Shown here one piece after another: positions 1 to 9,335 of a stretch of 64,000 bases of DNA (positions are counted from its first letter, which is position 1; each line of letters starts with the position of its first letter). Origin of the DNA: Acidobacteriota bacterium (GTDB taxonomy: Bacteria; Acidobacteriota; UBA6911; RPQK01; JAJDTT01); NCBI GenBank assembly GCA_028874215.1, contig JAPPLF010000108.1:67730-131729 (forward strand). Reading direction: 5' to 3'. Below the pieces are notes generated by a model, which was given only the letters and a program-made list of their open reading frames with translations, did no database searches and was not told where the DNA came from. The position numbers and the translations under genes were made by a program.

Positions 1-1
1 G

Positions 2-1219
2 CCCGATTATCTCCAGGCCATGAATGATCGGGCTCGAGCGCGGGGTCTGGAGTTCTTCGCCTCGCTACGGATGAACGACTGTCACGAGAGCCCGGTCTGG
101 AAATCGATGGATACCCTCAGCCGGTACCGGAAGGAGCATCCCCAGTTCCTGTTGGGAGATGCGGTCCATCCCGGCTTCAGCACCGGATTCGATTTCGCCC
201 ATGCCCCGGTCCGGGAGCGCCGCTACCGGATCGTCGAGGAGCTGGCGACTCGCTATCGCCTCGACGGTATCGAGCTGGACTTTCTGCGGCATCCGGCCTA
301 CTTCAAGCCGGATGAGGCCTACCGCAACCGGCATCTCATCACCGGCCTGGTCCGCCGGGTCCGGGCGCTGTTGGATCGGCTCCGGGAGGAGACGGGCCGG
401 AGGGTCCGGCTCGCGGTTCGAGTCGCCACGCCCATGGAGATCTCGCTGCGGATGGGCCTGGACGTGGAGACCTGGATCCGGGAGGGACTGCCCGACCTGG
501 TCATCGCCGCCACGCCTCGCGGCTTCGAGTTGAGCCTTCCCTTGGAGCAGTACGTGGAAGCGGTTCGGGACCGGCCCATCACCCTGCTGGCCCAAATGGG
601 CTGGCACCAGCCGGTGAAGGAAGCCCGCGGCGCCGCCTTGAATTTCTGGGACCAGGGGGCCCACGGCATCTATCTCTTCAACTGGTACTCGCGAAAGGAC
701 CGGCATCACGAGTCCTTGCGCGAAATCGGCGACCCCGGCGTTCTGCGGAGGCGGGACAAGGTCTATCCGGTCCATACCCAGGAGGGCGATCTCTGGGCCG
801 GCACCCACCCTCCCGCACAACTTCCCTTGAGCTTGTCCACCGCGTCTCAGGGGGACGGGGCGGACGTCCGGCTCAGGATCGGGGACGACCTGGCCGCGGA
901 CGCCGCGGATGGACGTCTCCGGAGCGCCCGGCTGCGGATGCGGTTCAAGAAGCTTCATTCCGACGACAGGATGGAAGTGGCGCTGAACGGAATTCCCCTG
1001 GCGCCTGAGACCGGAAAGCGCAGGATCGACGATGCCAACATGTACGTCTGGAAGTACTGGATCGAGTATGAGTTGCCGGTTCCACCGCTGCGGGCGGGAG
1101 TCAACCGTTTTCTAATCCGGCTCGCTCACCGGAACCCCGGTCTGGACGGGCCGGTCACCTTGGCGGAGATGAAGGTGGAGTTGGACTACCGGGACGGCGA
1201 CGATAGCCGAACCGTCTGA
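2..1219 (+). CDS. TIM-barrel glycoside-hydrolase-like protein, 5' end cut by window
   Basis: The reading frame is open from base 2, before the first ATG at base 20, so the true start probably lies outside the window. The visible part is about 400 residues. The motif DGIELDFLRHP resembles the end of a barrel strand in family-10-like glycosyl hydrolases, and GLDVETWIREG and FWDQGAHGIYL recur in the genes at 2535 and 6185. A C-terminal beta domain of about 140 residues follows the barrel, as in those relatives. The enzymatic activity is unknown; polysaccharide processing is only an inference from fold and context. The next gene starts 69 nt downstream on the same strand, so co-transcription is likely. 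Whether it carries an export signal cannot be seen. Confidence 0.75.
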   Translation, partial: PDYLQAMNDRARARGLEFFASLRMNDCHESPVWKSMDTLSRYRKEHPQFLLGDAVHPGFSTGFDFAHAPVRERRYRIVEELATRYRLDGIELDFLRHPAYFKPDEAYRNRHLITGLVRRVRALLDRLREETGRRVRLAVRVATPMEISLRMGLDVETWIREGLPDLVIAATPRGFELSLPLEQYVEAVRDRPITLLAQMGWHQPVKEARGAALNFWDQGAHGIYLFNWYSRKDRHHESLREIGDPGVLRRRDKVYPVHTQEGDLWAGTHPPAQLPLSLSTASQGDGADVRLRIGDDLAADAADGRLRSARLRMRFKKLHSDDRMEVALNGIPLAPETGKRRIDDANMYVWKYWIEYELPVPPLRAGVNRFLIRLAHRNPGLDGPVTLAEMKVELDYRDGDDSRTV

Positions 1220-1288
1220 GACGTGAGAGGGTAGTTGTCGCGGCCATCTTCTCTCGGAGTCCGCGAACGAGCGGCAAGGAGATCGATC

Positions 1289-2509
1289 ATGATTCGAAGG
1301 GATTTTCTGAAGACCGCGGCGGGGACTGCCGCCGCTCTCGGTTCGGGGTCCGCCTCCGCGGCTGCGGCCGAGACGGCGGCACCGACCTATCGAGCCGGCG
1401 TCATCGGCCTGGGCTGGACCGGCGTCCTCTACGATCTGGCCGGCCGAGGTGGGCTGCACCGGCAGGGAACCTATTGGGATCCCGCCTACGACATGGAGGG
1501 AAACCGCCCCACGCCCGGCGAGATCGACGTTCACCGGAAGTTCTACCACCACGATCACCCGGGGAACGAGGGTCTGCCCGTCTCCTACTCGGAAGCGCTT
1601 CACTCCCGTCCCGAAGTGGAACTGGTGGCGGGAGCGGAACGGGACCGGAGACGGCTGGCGATCTTCGGGGAGCGCTATGGAATCGAAGCCCTCTACACCG
1701 ACGCCATCGAGATGTTCCGCCGCGAACGGCTGGACATCGTCGCGGTCTGCACCAACGTCAAGGGCCGTTCCTTTCTGACCTGCGCCGCGGTGGAGCACGG
1801 GGCCAAGGCGGTGATCACGGAGAAGCCCATGGTCTTGACCCTGGAGGAGGCGGACCGGATGGTCCAGGCTTGTGCCGACCGGGGGGTTCCGCTGGTGGCC
1901 GGGGCCATTACCACGGTCCATCCCTCTTTCGAGAAGGCGAAGCAGATGGTTCTGGACGGGACCATCGGAGAGGTGGTCTCCATTGAGGCCGGCTTCTACC
2001 TCTCCCAGCATCAGAACTGGACCTACTTCATCGACAGTCCGCCGGCCTGGGTGAGCGGCATCGGCGACGGCCCACGCCTGGAAAACGGCAGCGACGAATT
2101 TCGTGGTCAGGGGATGATGGTGACCCGGAAGGGTCAGGTGGTCCACTTTCGGCCCGGCGGTCCCATGATCCGGGTCAGTGGATCGAAGGGGGAGATCAGC
2201 TTCGACCGCAGGGGAAGAGGATGGAGAATCTGGCGGGACGTCAAATCTCTGTCCGGCCCGACGCGGCGAGTCGAAGTCCCCTGGCCCGATCCCAAGTTCG
2301 TGGGTTCCTATGGAGCCGTCAACTGCCTCGACGATGCCCTGAGGTGCCTGGCCGGAGACCTGGACGAACCCAAGAACTCGGGCCGGCGCGTGGCTCAGGC
2401 CATGGAGGTGGAGATCGCCCTCAAATTGTCCTCGGCTCGTGGCGGAGAGCGGGTGGAACTACCTCTGGCCGACCGGTCTCTGGGCCTGAACTACGCCTGG
2501 TTCCGTTGA
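1289..2509 (+). CDS. Tat-exported Gfo/Idh/MocA family oxidoreductase
   Basis: This 406-residue NAD(P)-dependent dehydrogenase-like protein begins MIRRDFLKTAAG, a twin-arginine signal, so it is probably exported folded with its cofactor. The Rossmann motif GLGWTG follows at about residue 38, and the family EKP motif lies near residue 170, where the lysine normally takes part in catalysis. I chose the ATG at 1289 over an upstream TTG at 1235 because AAGGAG lies 8 nt before it and the Tat signal then sits at the N-terminus. The substrate is unknown; relatives act on inositols, sugars or their oxidised forms. The gene lies between two TIM-barrel paralogues in a tight same-strand array. Confidence 0.88.
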   Translation: MIRRDFLKTAAGTAAALGSGSASAAAAETAAPTYRAGVIGLGWTGVLYDLAGRGGLHRQGTYWDPAYDMEGNRPTPGEIDVHRKFYHHDHPGNEGLPVSYSEALHSRPEVELVAGAERDRRRLAIFGERYGIEALYTDAIEMFRRERLDIVAVCTNVKGRSFLTCAAVEHGAKAVITEKPMVLTLEEADRMVQACADRGVPLVAGAITTVHPSFEKAKQMVLDGTIGEVVSIEAGFYLSQHQNWTYFIDSPPAWVSGIGDGPRLENGSDEFRGQGMMVTRKGQVVHFRPGGPMIRVSGSKGEISFDRRGRGWRIWRDVKSLSGPTRRVEVPWPDPKFVGSYGAVNCLDDALRCLAGDLDEPKNSGRRVAQAMEVEIALKLSSARGGERVELPLADRSLGLNYAWFR

Positions 2510-2534
2510 GCGAAAGGGAGTTTGGCAACCGGGG

Positions 2535-4238
2535 ATGAAACGCAGGCGTTTCTTTCTGACCGCCCTGACCGCAGGACTCTCCTCGCGCCTGGCCAAGGCT
2601 CGAGGCGAAACGGCTCGCAAGAGCCGTACCTCGCCGGGCTCTCCGATCCCCCGGATCATGTTCACCCACGACAGCCGCCACCCGGCCGTCTACATGTACG
2701 AACCGCCCATGGAGCGGGAGGAGTTCGAGGCGGCGGTGGACGAGCTGGCGGGGACGCCCGTGGACGCCCTGATGTTCGGCCTGGCCGACGGCCGGACCTT
2801 CTTTCACGACACCAAGGTGGGGGAGATCTGGGGGGACCCGATCCGGAAGTGGCCCCACCTCATCTTTCGGCGGGCGCGCCAGAACGTCAAGATGATGCTG
2901 GACCGGGGCCAGGACCCGCTCCGGATCGTCTGCGAACGGGCCCGGGCCAAGGGCATGCGGTTGTACCCGACGCTGTTGGTCAATCAGTGGTTGTTCGGGG
3001 ATTCTCCCCAAGATGACGTCAGGGCATCCAGCTTCCGCTGGAAGAACCGGCATCTGGAAATCGGCGCCGCCGGGGACCTGGAGGAATTCCCAGGGAAGAC
3101 TCATCTGGATTTCAAGCATGAAGCGGTCCGGGAAGAGCGGTTGGCCGTGATTCGGGAGGTGTTGAACAACTACCCCGTCGATGGATTCGAACTCCATCTC
3201 AATTACGCCGGACCCTTCTTTTTTCACCCGGATCGGGTCGCGGCCGGCCGCAAGATCATGTCGTCCTGGGTGTCTCAGGTCCACCAGGCGGTGAAGGCCA
3301 GCGGTGCGGAACGGGAGCTGGTGATTACGGTTCCGGTCGACCTGGAACGCGCCTATTCCCGGGGACTGGACGTGCGGCAGTGGATCCGCGACGGAAGCGT
3401 CGACGTCCTGGTGGGTGCGTCCCACAACTCCATGGATCATGTGGCCGACTTCCGGCCCCTGGTCCAAGCCGCCCGGGGCTCCTCTTGCCGGGTCTACGCG
3501 GGTCTCAACGGGCAGGTCTACTCCGACCGGCTTCAGAACTCCGACATCACCGTCGCGCGGGCGGGCGCCTGCAACTACTGGGCCCAGGGAGTGGACGGGC
3601 TCTACCTGGACCAGTGGTACGCCCGCTGGCCTTACCAGGCATCCTTCTACGAGCAGCTCCGGGAGGCGCCCCATCCGGACGTGATGGCCGCCAAGGACAA
3701 GTTCTACTTCGTGCCGACCCGGGCCGGGACCCGGCTTCGCTCCCACGAGCCACCGTTGCCCCTTCCGCGGAAGCTGGAGGTGGGACGGGCGGTGGCAGTC
3801 GATTTGGAGATCGCGGACGACCTGCCCCGGTGGGATCGCGCCGGCCGCGTCCACGAGGTTCTGCTTCGCCTGCGTATCGCCGGGACCACCGAGCTGGATC
3901 GTTGGCGGTTCACCCTCAACGGCCGGCGTCTGCCCGAGGAGCGGATGAGAAAGATCAACCAGATCTACACCATGAGGTCCCCCAGGAGGCAAAGAGTCGC
4001 CGGCTACTGGTTCGTTTTTCGTCCGGACCGGGAACAATGGCCGCGGCAGGGAAGGAATCGGATCGAGGTCACCCTCCTGGAGCGGGATCCGGACGTGACA
4101 CCGCCCGTCGAGCTCCGGGACGTGGAACTGGAGGTCCGGTACCTGCGGGGGAAGAATTCCTGGAGGGGCCGGGATCCGGACGATCTGGGCAGAAACGAGA
4201 CCATCGTCCGCCTGGGGCCGGGAGCCCGATTGGTATGA
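2535..4238 (+). CDS. Tat-signal TIM-barrel protein, paralogue of the genes at 2 and 6185
   Basis: This 567-residue protein starts MKRRRFFLTALTAG, a twin-arginine-type signal, so it is probably exported. The catalytic-type domain spans about residues 40-390, with DGFELHLNYAGPFFF, GLDVRQWIRDG and CNYWAQGVDGLYLDQW. A C-terminal beta domain (about 395-567) contains DLPRWDRAGRVHEVLLRLRI, nearly the same as in the gene at 6185. I do not recognise a named activity; the fold suggests a glycoside hydrolase or related carbohydrate enzyme. It starts 25 nt after the oxidoreductase gene and ends 25 nt before the cupin lipoprotein gene, consistent with one operon. Confidence 0.8.
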   Translation: MKRRRFFLTALTAGLSSRLAKARGETARKSRTSPGSPIPRIMFTHDSRHPAVYMYEPPMEREEFEAAVDELAGTPVDALMFGLADGRTFFHDTKVGEIWGDPIRKWPHLIFRRARQNVKMMLDRGQDPLRIVCERARAKGMRLYPTLLVNQWLFGDSPQDDVRASSFRWKNRHLEIGAAGDLEEFPGKTHLDFKHEAVREERLAVIREVLNNYPVDGFELHLNYAGPFFFHPDRVAAGRKIMSSWVSQVHQAVKASGAERELVITVPVDLERAYSRGLDVRQWIRDGSVDVLVGASHNSMDHVADFRPLVQAARGSSCRVYAGLNGQVYSDRLQNSDITVARAGACNYWAQGVDGLYLDQWYARWPYQASFYEQLREAPHPDVMAAKDKFYFVPTRAGTRLRSHEPPLPLPRKLEVGRAVAVDLEIADDLPRWDRAGRVHEVLLRLRIAGTTELDRWRFTLNGRRLPEERMRKINQIYTMRSPRRQRVAGYWFVFRPDREQWPRQGRNRIEVTLLERDPDVTPPVELRDVELEVRYLRGKNSWRGRDPDDLGRNETIVRLGPGARLV

Positions 4239-4263
4239 CCGTGTTGGATGGGGAGAAGAGAAC

Positions 4264-6162
4264 ATGAGGAATTCGCTTTTCGGGAAATGGCTTGGGCCCG
4301 CGGCGGCTGCGGCGCTGGTGCTATTGCTCGCCGCCGGCTGCCGGATGGGGGAACCCTGGACCGAGGATAACGCCCGGGTGATCCAGGAAAACGGAGTCCA
4401 GGGAAGGGAGCGGGAGGTTCCCGATCTGGGCGTTCGCTCCAACCTGGACTGGGACAAGGTCTATCCCGATGGGACGCTTCCCAAGCTGGAGTTGGCTCCC
4501 GGGGTCACGGCCCGGGCGGCGTGGGGCCAGGGGACCCTCTACGAATACGTGACCTTGGAGCCGGGCGCCGTCTATCCGGAAGAGACGTTGGACGTGGAGG
4601 CGATCACTACGGTCCGGGCCGGCGGCATGACCCTGCGGGTGGATGACCAGGATCGAACGTTGGCCAGGAACGACGTGATCTACCTGGCCGAGGGGACCCG
4701 GCGCCGGCTGGAGGCGGGCGCCGAGGGCGCGGAGCTGGTCGAAATCTTTTCGCCGCTGAGAACCGACCACCTGGAGTTGGCCGGTGTCGAGGTCGAACCC
4801 GCCGAGATGCCGGATCAGGGGGTGATGCCTTCGTTGGAGGCGGGAAAGGTCTACAACATGGGGCAGATTCAGCTCACGCCTCTGATCCCCGCCGACAAGA
4901 GCCTTTCCTACCCGCGCAGCAAGGCGAATTCACGGCTCATCTGGGGCAAGAACGCCATGCTCAGCTTCATCACCCTGGATCCGTCGGCGTACTTCCCCTT
5001 GCACATCCATCCCGAGGACCAACTGATGATGGTGCTTCGAGGGAACGTGGTGCAGACCATGGTCGATCTCAACTTGCCGGTGGACGGGCAGGCCCGGCAT
5101 GCCCTCTTCGTTCCGGGAGGAATGGTGCATGCCGGAGAGTCGGGGGAGTTCGGAGCCGACGTCCTGGATGCCTTCTGGCCGGTGAGGCCCGACTATCTGG
5201 AGGCGGCCAACCGCCAGAGCGCCCGTTATCAAGAAGTGATCGCCCCCGGAAGCGAGCCGGAGCGGGTGGCCACCGGCTTTACGTTCCTGGAGGGTCCCAC
5301 CTGGATGGATGGGCGGCTCTATTTTTCCGACATGTATTTCGCCGATCCGGCGGGAGGCGACTGGACCGGAGATCCCAAGCGGAGCCGCCTGATCCGCATG
5401 GAGCCGAACGGTGAGACCAGGGTGCTCTCCCGCGGCCGGCAGACCAACGGAACCATTGCCTCCCGGCGCGGCAACCTCATCGTCTGCGACATGTTCGGAC
5501 ACCGGGTCGTGGAGGTCCATCCCCGGACCGGGAGGGTCATCCGCAACGTGCTCAGACGGGTCAACGGCAAGCCGGTGGACGGCCCCAACGACCTGGTCAT
5601 GGACGCCAAGGGGGGCATCTATGTCTCCGATCCCCAGTTCACGCTGGAGGCGAAGAAGAGTCAGCCCGGCGCCCAGGTCTACTACGTCCCGCGGAGAGGA
5701 CGCGCCCGGGTGGTGGTGCCCGCCGGGGAGTTCGCCATGCCCAACGGCGTGGAGGTCTCGCCGGACGGCAAGACTTTCTACCTGAACAACACCTGGAAGA
5801 GCCCGGGTGAGAACTTCGTCTGGGCCTACGATATCCAGGAGGACGGATCGCTTGCCAACAAGCGCAAGTTTGCCATGCTCAACCTGACTCCCGATGTGAT
5901 GGACGCCGCCGATCCGGAAGACCGGGTCAATACTCAAGCCGACGGGATGGCGGTGGACATGGAGGGCCGAATCTACGTCGGAACGCTCTCCGGCGTTCAG
6001 ATCTTCGATAAGACCGGCCTCTACGTCGGGACCATCCACACCCCCGAGCTGCCGGTGGTGAGCTGCACCTTCGGAGGCGACAACTACGACGAGCTCTACA
6101 TGGTCAGCCCCAATTCCGTCTGGAGGATACCGACCAGGGTTCAAGGCTTCCGGCATCCGTAG
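4264..6162 (+). CDS. Lipoprotein fusing two cupin domains to an SMP-30/gluconolactonase domain
   Basis: This 632-residue protein has a lipoprotein signal ending LLAAGC (acylated Cys26). Residues about 55-165 form a cupin fold with no visible His cluster, so its metal site looks degenerate. Residues about 200-310 form a second cupin with the metal-ligand pattern HIHPEDQ and a later His in MVHAGE. From about 325 to the end is a six-bladed SMP-30/LRE-type propeller; FLEGPTW, GPNDLVMD and QADGMAVD carry the Glu, Asn and Asp expected to bind the divalent metal of lactonases. It is likely anchored in the envelope, where it could sense or hydrolyse sugar lactones. It lies between two TIM-barrel genes with gaps of 25 and 22 nt. 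Confidence 0.85.
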   Translation: MRNSLFGKWLGPAAAAALVLLLAAGCRMGEPWTEDNARVIQENGVQGREREVPDLGVRSNLDWDKVYPDGTLPKLELAPGVTARAAWGQGTLYEYVTLEPGAVYPEETLDVEAITTVRAGGMTLRVDDQDRTLARNDVIYLAEGTRRRLEAGAEGAELVEIFSPLRTDHLELAGVEVEPAEMPDQGVMPSLEAGKVYNMGQIQLTPLIPADKSLSYPRSKANSRLIWGKNAMLSFITLDPSAYFPLHIHPEDQLMMVLRGNVVQTMVDLNLPVDGQARHALFVPGGMVHAGESGEFGADVLDAFWPVRPDYLEAANRQSARYQEVIAPGSEPERVATGFTFLEGPTWMDGRLYFSDMYFADPAGGDWTGDPKRSRLIRMEPNGETRVLSRGRQTNGTIASRRGNLIVCDMFGHRVVEVHPRTGRVIRNVLRRVNGKPVDGPNDLVMDAKGGIYVSDPQFTLEAKKSQPGAQVYYVPRRGRARVVVPAGEFAMPNGVEVSPDGKTFYLNNTWKSPGENFVWAYDIQEDGSLANKRKFAMLNLTPDVMDAADPEDRVNTQADGMAVDMEGRIYVGTLSGVQIFDKTGLYVGTIHTPELPVVSCTFGGDNYDELYMVSPNSVWRIPTRVQGFRHP

Positions 6163-6184
6163 CTTCGGGGGCGCAAGAAACACC

Positions 6185-7771
6185 ATGAAGAAGCCGCGCA
6201 TCTACTTCCACAACGACGGCCGCCATCCGCTGATCTACATGCACGAGCCTCCCATGCAGAAGGAGGAGTACGAAGCCGCCGTGGACGAATTGTTGGGAAC
6301 TCCCGTCGAAGCACTGGTCTTCTCCTTGGGCGAGGGGCGGACCATGCTCCACGACACGAAGGCCGGCGAGCTCTGGGGGCACAACGTGGAGAAGTGGCCC
6401 CATCTGATCTGGCGGCGGGCGCATCAGAACGCCCGCATGATGATCGATGCCGGAGATGATCCGCTTCGAGTCGTCGCCGACCGGGCCCGGAGCGAGAACA
6501 TCCGCTTCTATCCCTCCCTCAACGTGCAGTGGCCGGCCGTCAAACGGGGGGAGGGGACCGTCTGGGTTCGAGTCTCCGACTTTCGCTGGAACAACAAACA
6601 CCTGGAAATCGGTGCCGAGGGGGACGTGGACCCCGGGTATCCCGGTTTCGGGTGTCTGGATTTTCGGCATCCGGAGGCGCGGGACGAACGCTTCGCCATC
6701 GTGGAGGAGACGGTCCGGCGGTATCCGGTGGACGGCTTCGAGCTCAGCCTCAACAGTTTTCCCTATTTCTTCGCTCCGCACCGGATCGACGAGGGACGCC
6801 CCATTCTCACCGAGTGGGTAAGGCGGGTTTCCGAGACCGTCCGAGGCAGCGGCGCGGTTCGGGAGCTGCTGGTGAAAGTGCCCACCAACCTGGCCGGCGG
6901 CTACTCTTTGGGATTGGACGTCGAGGAGTGGATTCGCCAGGGGCTGGTGGATGTCCTGGTGGTTCAGGACCAGCCGGGCGTGGTCAACCAGATGGCCGAC
7001 TTCCGTCCCCTGGTGAAGGCCGCCCGAGGAACGGGCACCCGGATCGTCGCGGCGATCCAGAGCAGGGTCGAGACCGACCGGCTGGATGTGGAGACCATCG
7101 AGATGCTCCGGGCCACGGCCTGCAACTACTGGGCTCAGGGGATCGACGGAATGTACCTGGACCGGGGCTGGTTCCTGGACTGGCCGTATGAGGCTCCTTT
7201 CTACCAGAAGCTGCGGGAGTTGCCCTATCCGCACGTGATGGAGACCCGCGACAAGCATTACCACCTGCTGACCCAGCCGGGCCGGGGGGCCGAAGACACG
7301 GTCCTTCAGACGCGGGCTCCGCTCCCGGCCGAACTGGAGGTGGGCCGGCCGGTCAACCTCGATTTCACCATCAGCGACGATCTGCCCCGTTGGGATTCGG
7401 TGGGACGGGTCCATCGGGTTCTGCTGAGGATTCGGGTGAGGCAGACGACCGAGCTGGATCGCTGGCGGTTTCGACTCAACGGGCGGGAGCTTCCTGAAGA
7501 TTCTCTCCGGAAAATCAATCATATGTACAAGATGCACGCCCCGCGGCAGCGGATCTCAGGCTATTGGTTCGTCTTCACGCTGGAGCGCGGCCACTGGCCC
7601 AAGAACGGGGCCAACCGAATGGAGATCACTCTGTTGGAGCGGGACCCGGAGGTGACCAAACCGATCAGGGTCCGCGATCTGGAGTTGGAGACCCGGTACC
7701 TGATGGGAAAGAACTTCCACCGGGAATACGTGGACCCGGACCTGGGTCCCTATGAATTCTCCACCGCGTAG
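6185..7771 (+). CDS. TIM-barrel protein without export signal, third paralogue
   Basis: This 528-residue protein begins directly with MKKPRIYFHNDGRHP and lacks the Tat leader of its closest relative at 2535, so it appears cytoplasmic. The barrel (about 1-345) contains DGFELSLNSFPYFF, GLDVEEWIRQG and CNYWAQGIDGMYLDRGW. The C-terminal beta domain (about 350-528) contains DLPRWDSVGRVHRVLLRIRV. It is the last gene of the plus-strand array, and its stop codon TAG lies inside a hairpin repeat that also forms a terminator. The different location from its paralogue suggests action on the same or similar substrates outside and inside the cell. The reaction is unknown. Confidence 0.8.
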   Translation: MKKPRIYFHNDGRHPLIYMHEPPMQKEEYEAAVDELLGTPVEALVFSLGEGRTMLHDTKAGELWGHNVEKWPHLIWRRAHQNARMMIDAGDDPLRVVADRARSENIRFYPSLNVQWPAVKRGEGTVWVRVSDFRWNNKHLEIGAEGDVDPGYPGFGCLDFRHPEARDERFAIVEETVRRYPVDGFELSLNSFPYFFAPHRIDEGRPILTEWVRRVSETVRGSGAVRELLVKVPTNLAGGYSLGLDVEEWIRQGLVDVLVVQDQPGVVNQMADFRPLVKAARGTGTRIVAAIQSRVETDRLDVETIEMLRATACNYWAQGIDGMYLDRGWFLDWPYEAPFYQKLRELPYPHVMETRDKHYHLLTQPGRGAEDTVLQTRAPLPAELEVGRPVNLDFTISDDLPRWDSVGRVHRVLLRIRVRQTTELDRWRFRLNGRELPEDSLRKINHMYKMHAPRQRISGYWFVFTLERGHWPKNGANRMEITLLERDPEVTKPIRVRDLELETRYLMGKNFHREYVDPDLGPYEFSTA

Positions 7772-7806
7772 GAGAGGGGACATTCCTGTCCCCGGTCTTC
7801 TTTTTT
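7768..7806 (+). terminator. Hairpin repeat copy A acting as terminator
   Basis: The sequence GTAGGAG is followed by the perfect 7-bp hairpin GGGGACA-TTCC-TGTCCCC (7777-7793) and then, after a short gap, TTTTTT (7801-7806). This is a plausible intrinsic terminator. The stop codon of the upstream gene (TAG, 7769-7771) is part of the element. An almost identical element in the opposite orientation lies at 30163-30189, where it does the same for a minus-strand gene. Confidence 0.7.
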
Positions 7807-7841
7807 GTGCAGGTCGGCGGTGGGGAAGTGTAAAAGGGGGA

Positions 7842-8729
7842 TTATCGAGACTCCACCACGACCGTATCCAGCTTGTCCTTTTCCCGGGCGACCCCGATGA
7901 TCATCAGTTCCAGGGAAGAGTCCGGGCCGCCGGCGATGGAGTGAGCTTCGCCCAGGAGGACAGGAACAGCGTCTCCATCCGCTACCGGGGCGGTTTCTTC
8001 CCGGTCCCCTATGCCGAGGCGGAAAGTTCCGGTCCCGGCCATCACGTAGAACACTTCCTCCACACCCTGGTGCCGGTGCTTCCCCAACGAGGTTCCCGGA
8101 GGAAGGAGCAGGTGGTCCACGTAGGCCCAATTGGTTCGGAACACCTCCGGTGAGAGCGCCCGCCGGTAAAGGACGGTTCCGGTCCCGCCGAGGAGCCTGT
8201 CCGTGGCCTTGAGCAGCCGGCGGTCCAGCCGCATGGTCATGAAGACGGGCACCGGATCTTTGGGCGCGCCGACCCGGTCGTCCCCCAGATCGAAGGCATC
8301 GTACTTTCGCTTGACCGAGGAGACGGCGATGTTCATCCACTCGGTGGGCCGGTCCGTCGGATTGTAGATGCCGTGGGAGCTTCCCTGGGTGCAAGGCGCA
8401 CCGGCCGGACCTTGAAGCGTGGAGGTCCTTCCGTCGATGGTGAACTCGGCCTCGTTGTCGAAGATGACGTACATCTCCTCCATCCGGTTGTGGAAGTGGT
8501 GGCCGATACCGCCGCCGGGATGCAGCACGCCCCGGTGGACGAACAGGAGATTGGTGGACAAGGCGTCCCGTCCCAGGAGGGTCATGTAGGCCATCTCACC
8601 GGCGCCGCCGTGAACGGCCTTGATGGTCCTCAGCGTCTCGGGCGCCGTGTGTCCGATCCGTTCCGCAAGCGGCTTTTTCTGGGCTGTGGCCGAAGTGAAG
8701 AACAGCAGCATGAGGAGAACGACTTTCAT
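7842..8729 (-). CDS. Secreted bicupin protein
   Basis: This 295-residue protein begins [17 protein letters not shown], a cleavable signal peptide; I chose that start (8729) over an upstream in-frame codon at 8828 for this reason. Two cupin barrels follow. The first has [10 protein letters not shown] with a later His in GSSHGI; the second has [10 protein letters not shown] with EAHS. Both therefore keep His/His/Glu/His-type metal ligands, unlike the first cupin of the lipoprotein at 4264. Bicupins include dioxygenases, decarboxylases and isomerases, so the reaction cannot be named. It is transcribed towards the TIM-barrel array, whose terminator lies about 35 bp away. Confidence 0.8.
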   Translation of the reverse strand: MKVVLLMLLFFTSATAQKKPLAERIGHTAPETLRTIKAVHGGAGEMAYMTLLGRDALSTNLLFVHRGVLHPGGGIGHHFHNRMEEMYVIFDNEAEFTIDGRTSTLQGPAGAPCTQGSSHGIYNPTDRPTEWMNIAVSSVKRKYDAFDLGDDRVGAPKDPVPVFMTMRLDRRLLKATDRLLGGTGTVLYRRALSPEVFRTNWAYVDHLLLPPGTSLGKHRHQGVEEVFYVMAGTGTFRLGIGDREETAPVADGDAVPVLLGEAHSIAGGPDSSLELMIIGVAREKDKLDTVVVESR

Positions 8730-8821
8730 AGGCCTATCCAGGTTGGCGGCACCGGCGCCGGACCGCAGCAACCCACGCGGGAGGTCGATCAGAGTAACCC
8801 CGTCAGGAGATGCCGCCGGCA

Positions 8822-9328
8822 TCACCACCCGCGGCGGTTTCCCTCCAGGACGATTCGACGATAGACGGCGGGCGGCAACTGAAAGTCGCGGAAGACCTTC
8901 AGCTTGTAGCGGTCGTTCAATAAATTCTTGAGGCTGATGTTCCGCTTCAGGTTCCTGTCCCGGGGCCGCCTCCGGTCGGCCTCGTCCCGGGCCCTCTGTT
9001 CAGCCTTTTTCCATGCCATGAAGATGTCGCGGCGAACCGAGCTGTCCGATGGAAGATCCGCGACGAAAGCAACGGGGCGCGCCACCGACTTGTGCACGTA
9101 GCGGGTCGCCGCCGAGAAGAGATGAATGGCGTACCAGTTGCCTTTTTCGTCCTCCAATTGGAAGACGTCGTGGCGTGCCGCCTTGGCCACGATTCCGGCG
9201 CCGCGGCGGGGCGCGTTACGGATATTGGCGATTCGGGTCCTGATCTCGACGTAATGGGCCGCACTCAGCAGCGGTCCACTCAGAAAGAGCAGGATCAATC
9301 CGAGGCAGACCGACGGCGCGGGTCTCAT
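8822..9328 (-). CDS. Secreted SH3-like domain protein
   Basis: This 168-residue protein starts with a signal peptide ([18 protein letters not shown], cleavage near Ala24). Residues about 25-85 ([14 protein letters not shown], then [19 protein letters not shown]) match the bacterial SH3 pattern of binding modules, often for cell-wall peptides. The rest is very basic and probably helical ([15 protein letters not shown]). It probably works in the periplasm at the cell wall. The small basic gene at 9336 ends 7 nt upstream of this start, so the two probably share a transcript. Confidence 0.65.
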   Translation of the reverse strand: MRPAPSVCLGLILLFLSGPLLSAAHYVEIRTRIANIRNAPRRGAGIVAKAARHDVFQLEDEKGNWYAIHLFSAATRYVHKSVARPVAFVADLPSDSSVRRDIFMAWKKAEQRARDEADRRRPRDRNLKRNISLKNLLNDRYKLKVFRDFQLPPAVYRRIVLEGNRRGW

Positions 9329-9335
9329 TCGCCCG

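Noticed and set aside
2421-4457. A 678-residue antisense frame over the TIM-barrel gene
   Set aside because: Same shadow pattern; the sense-strand gene has a Tat signal and paralogues.
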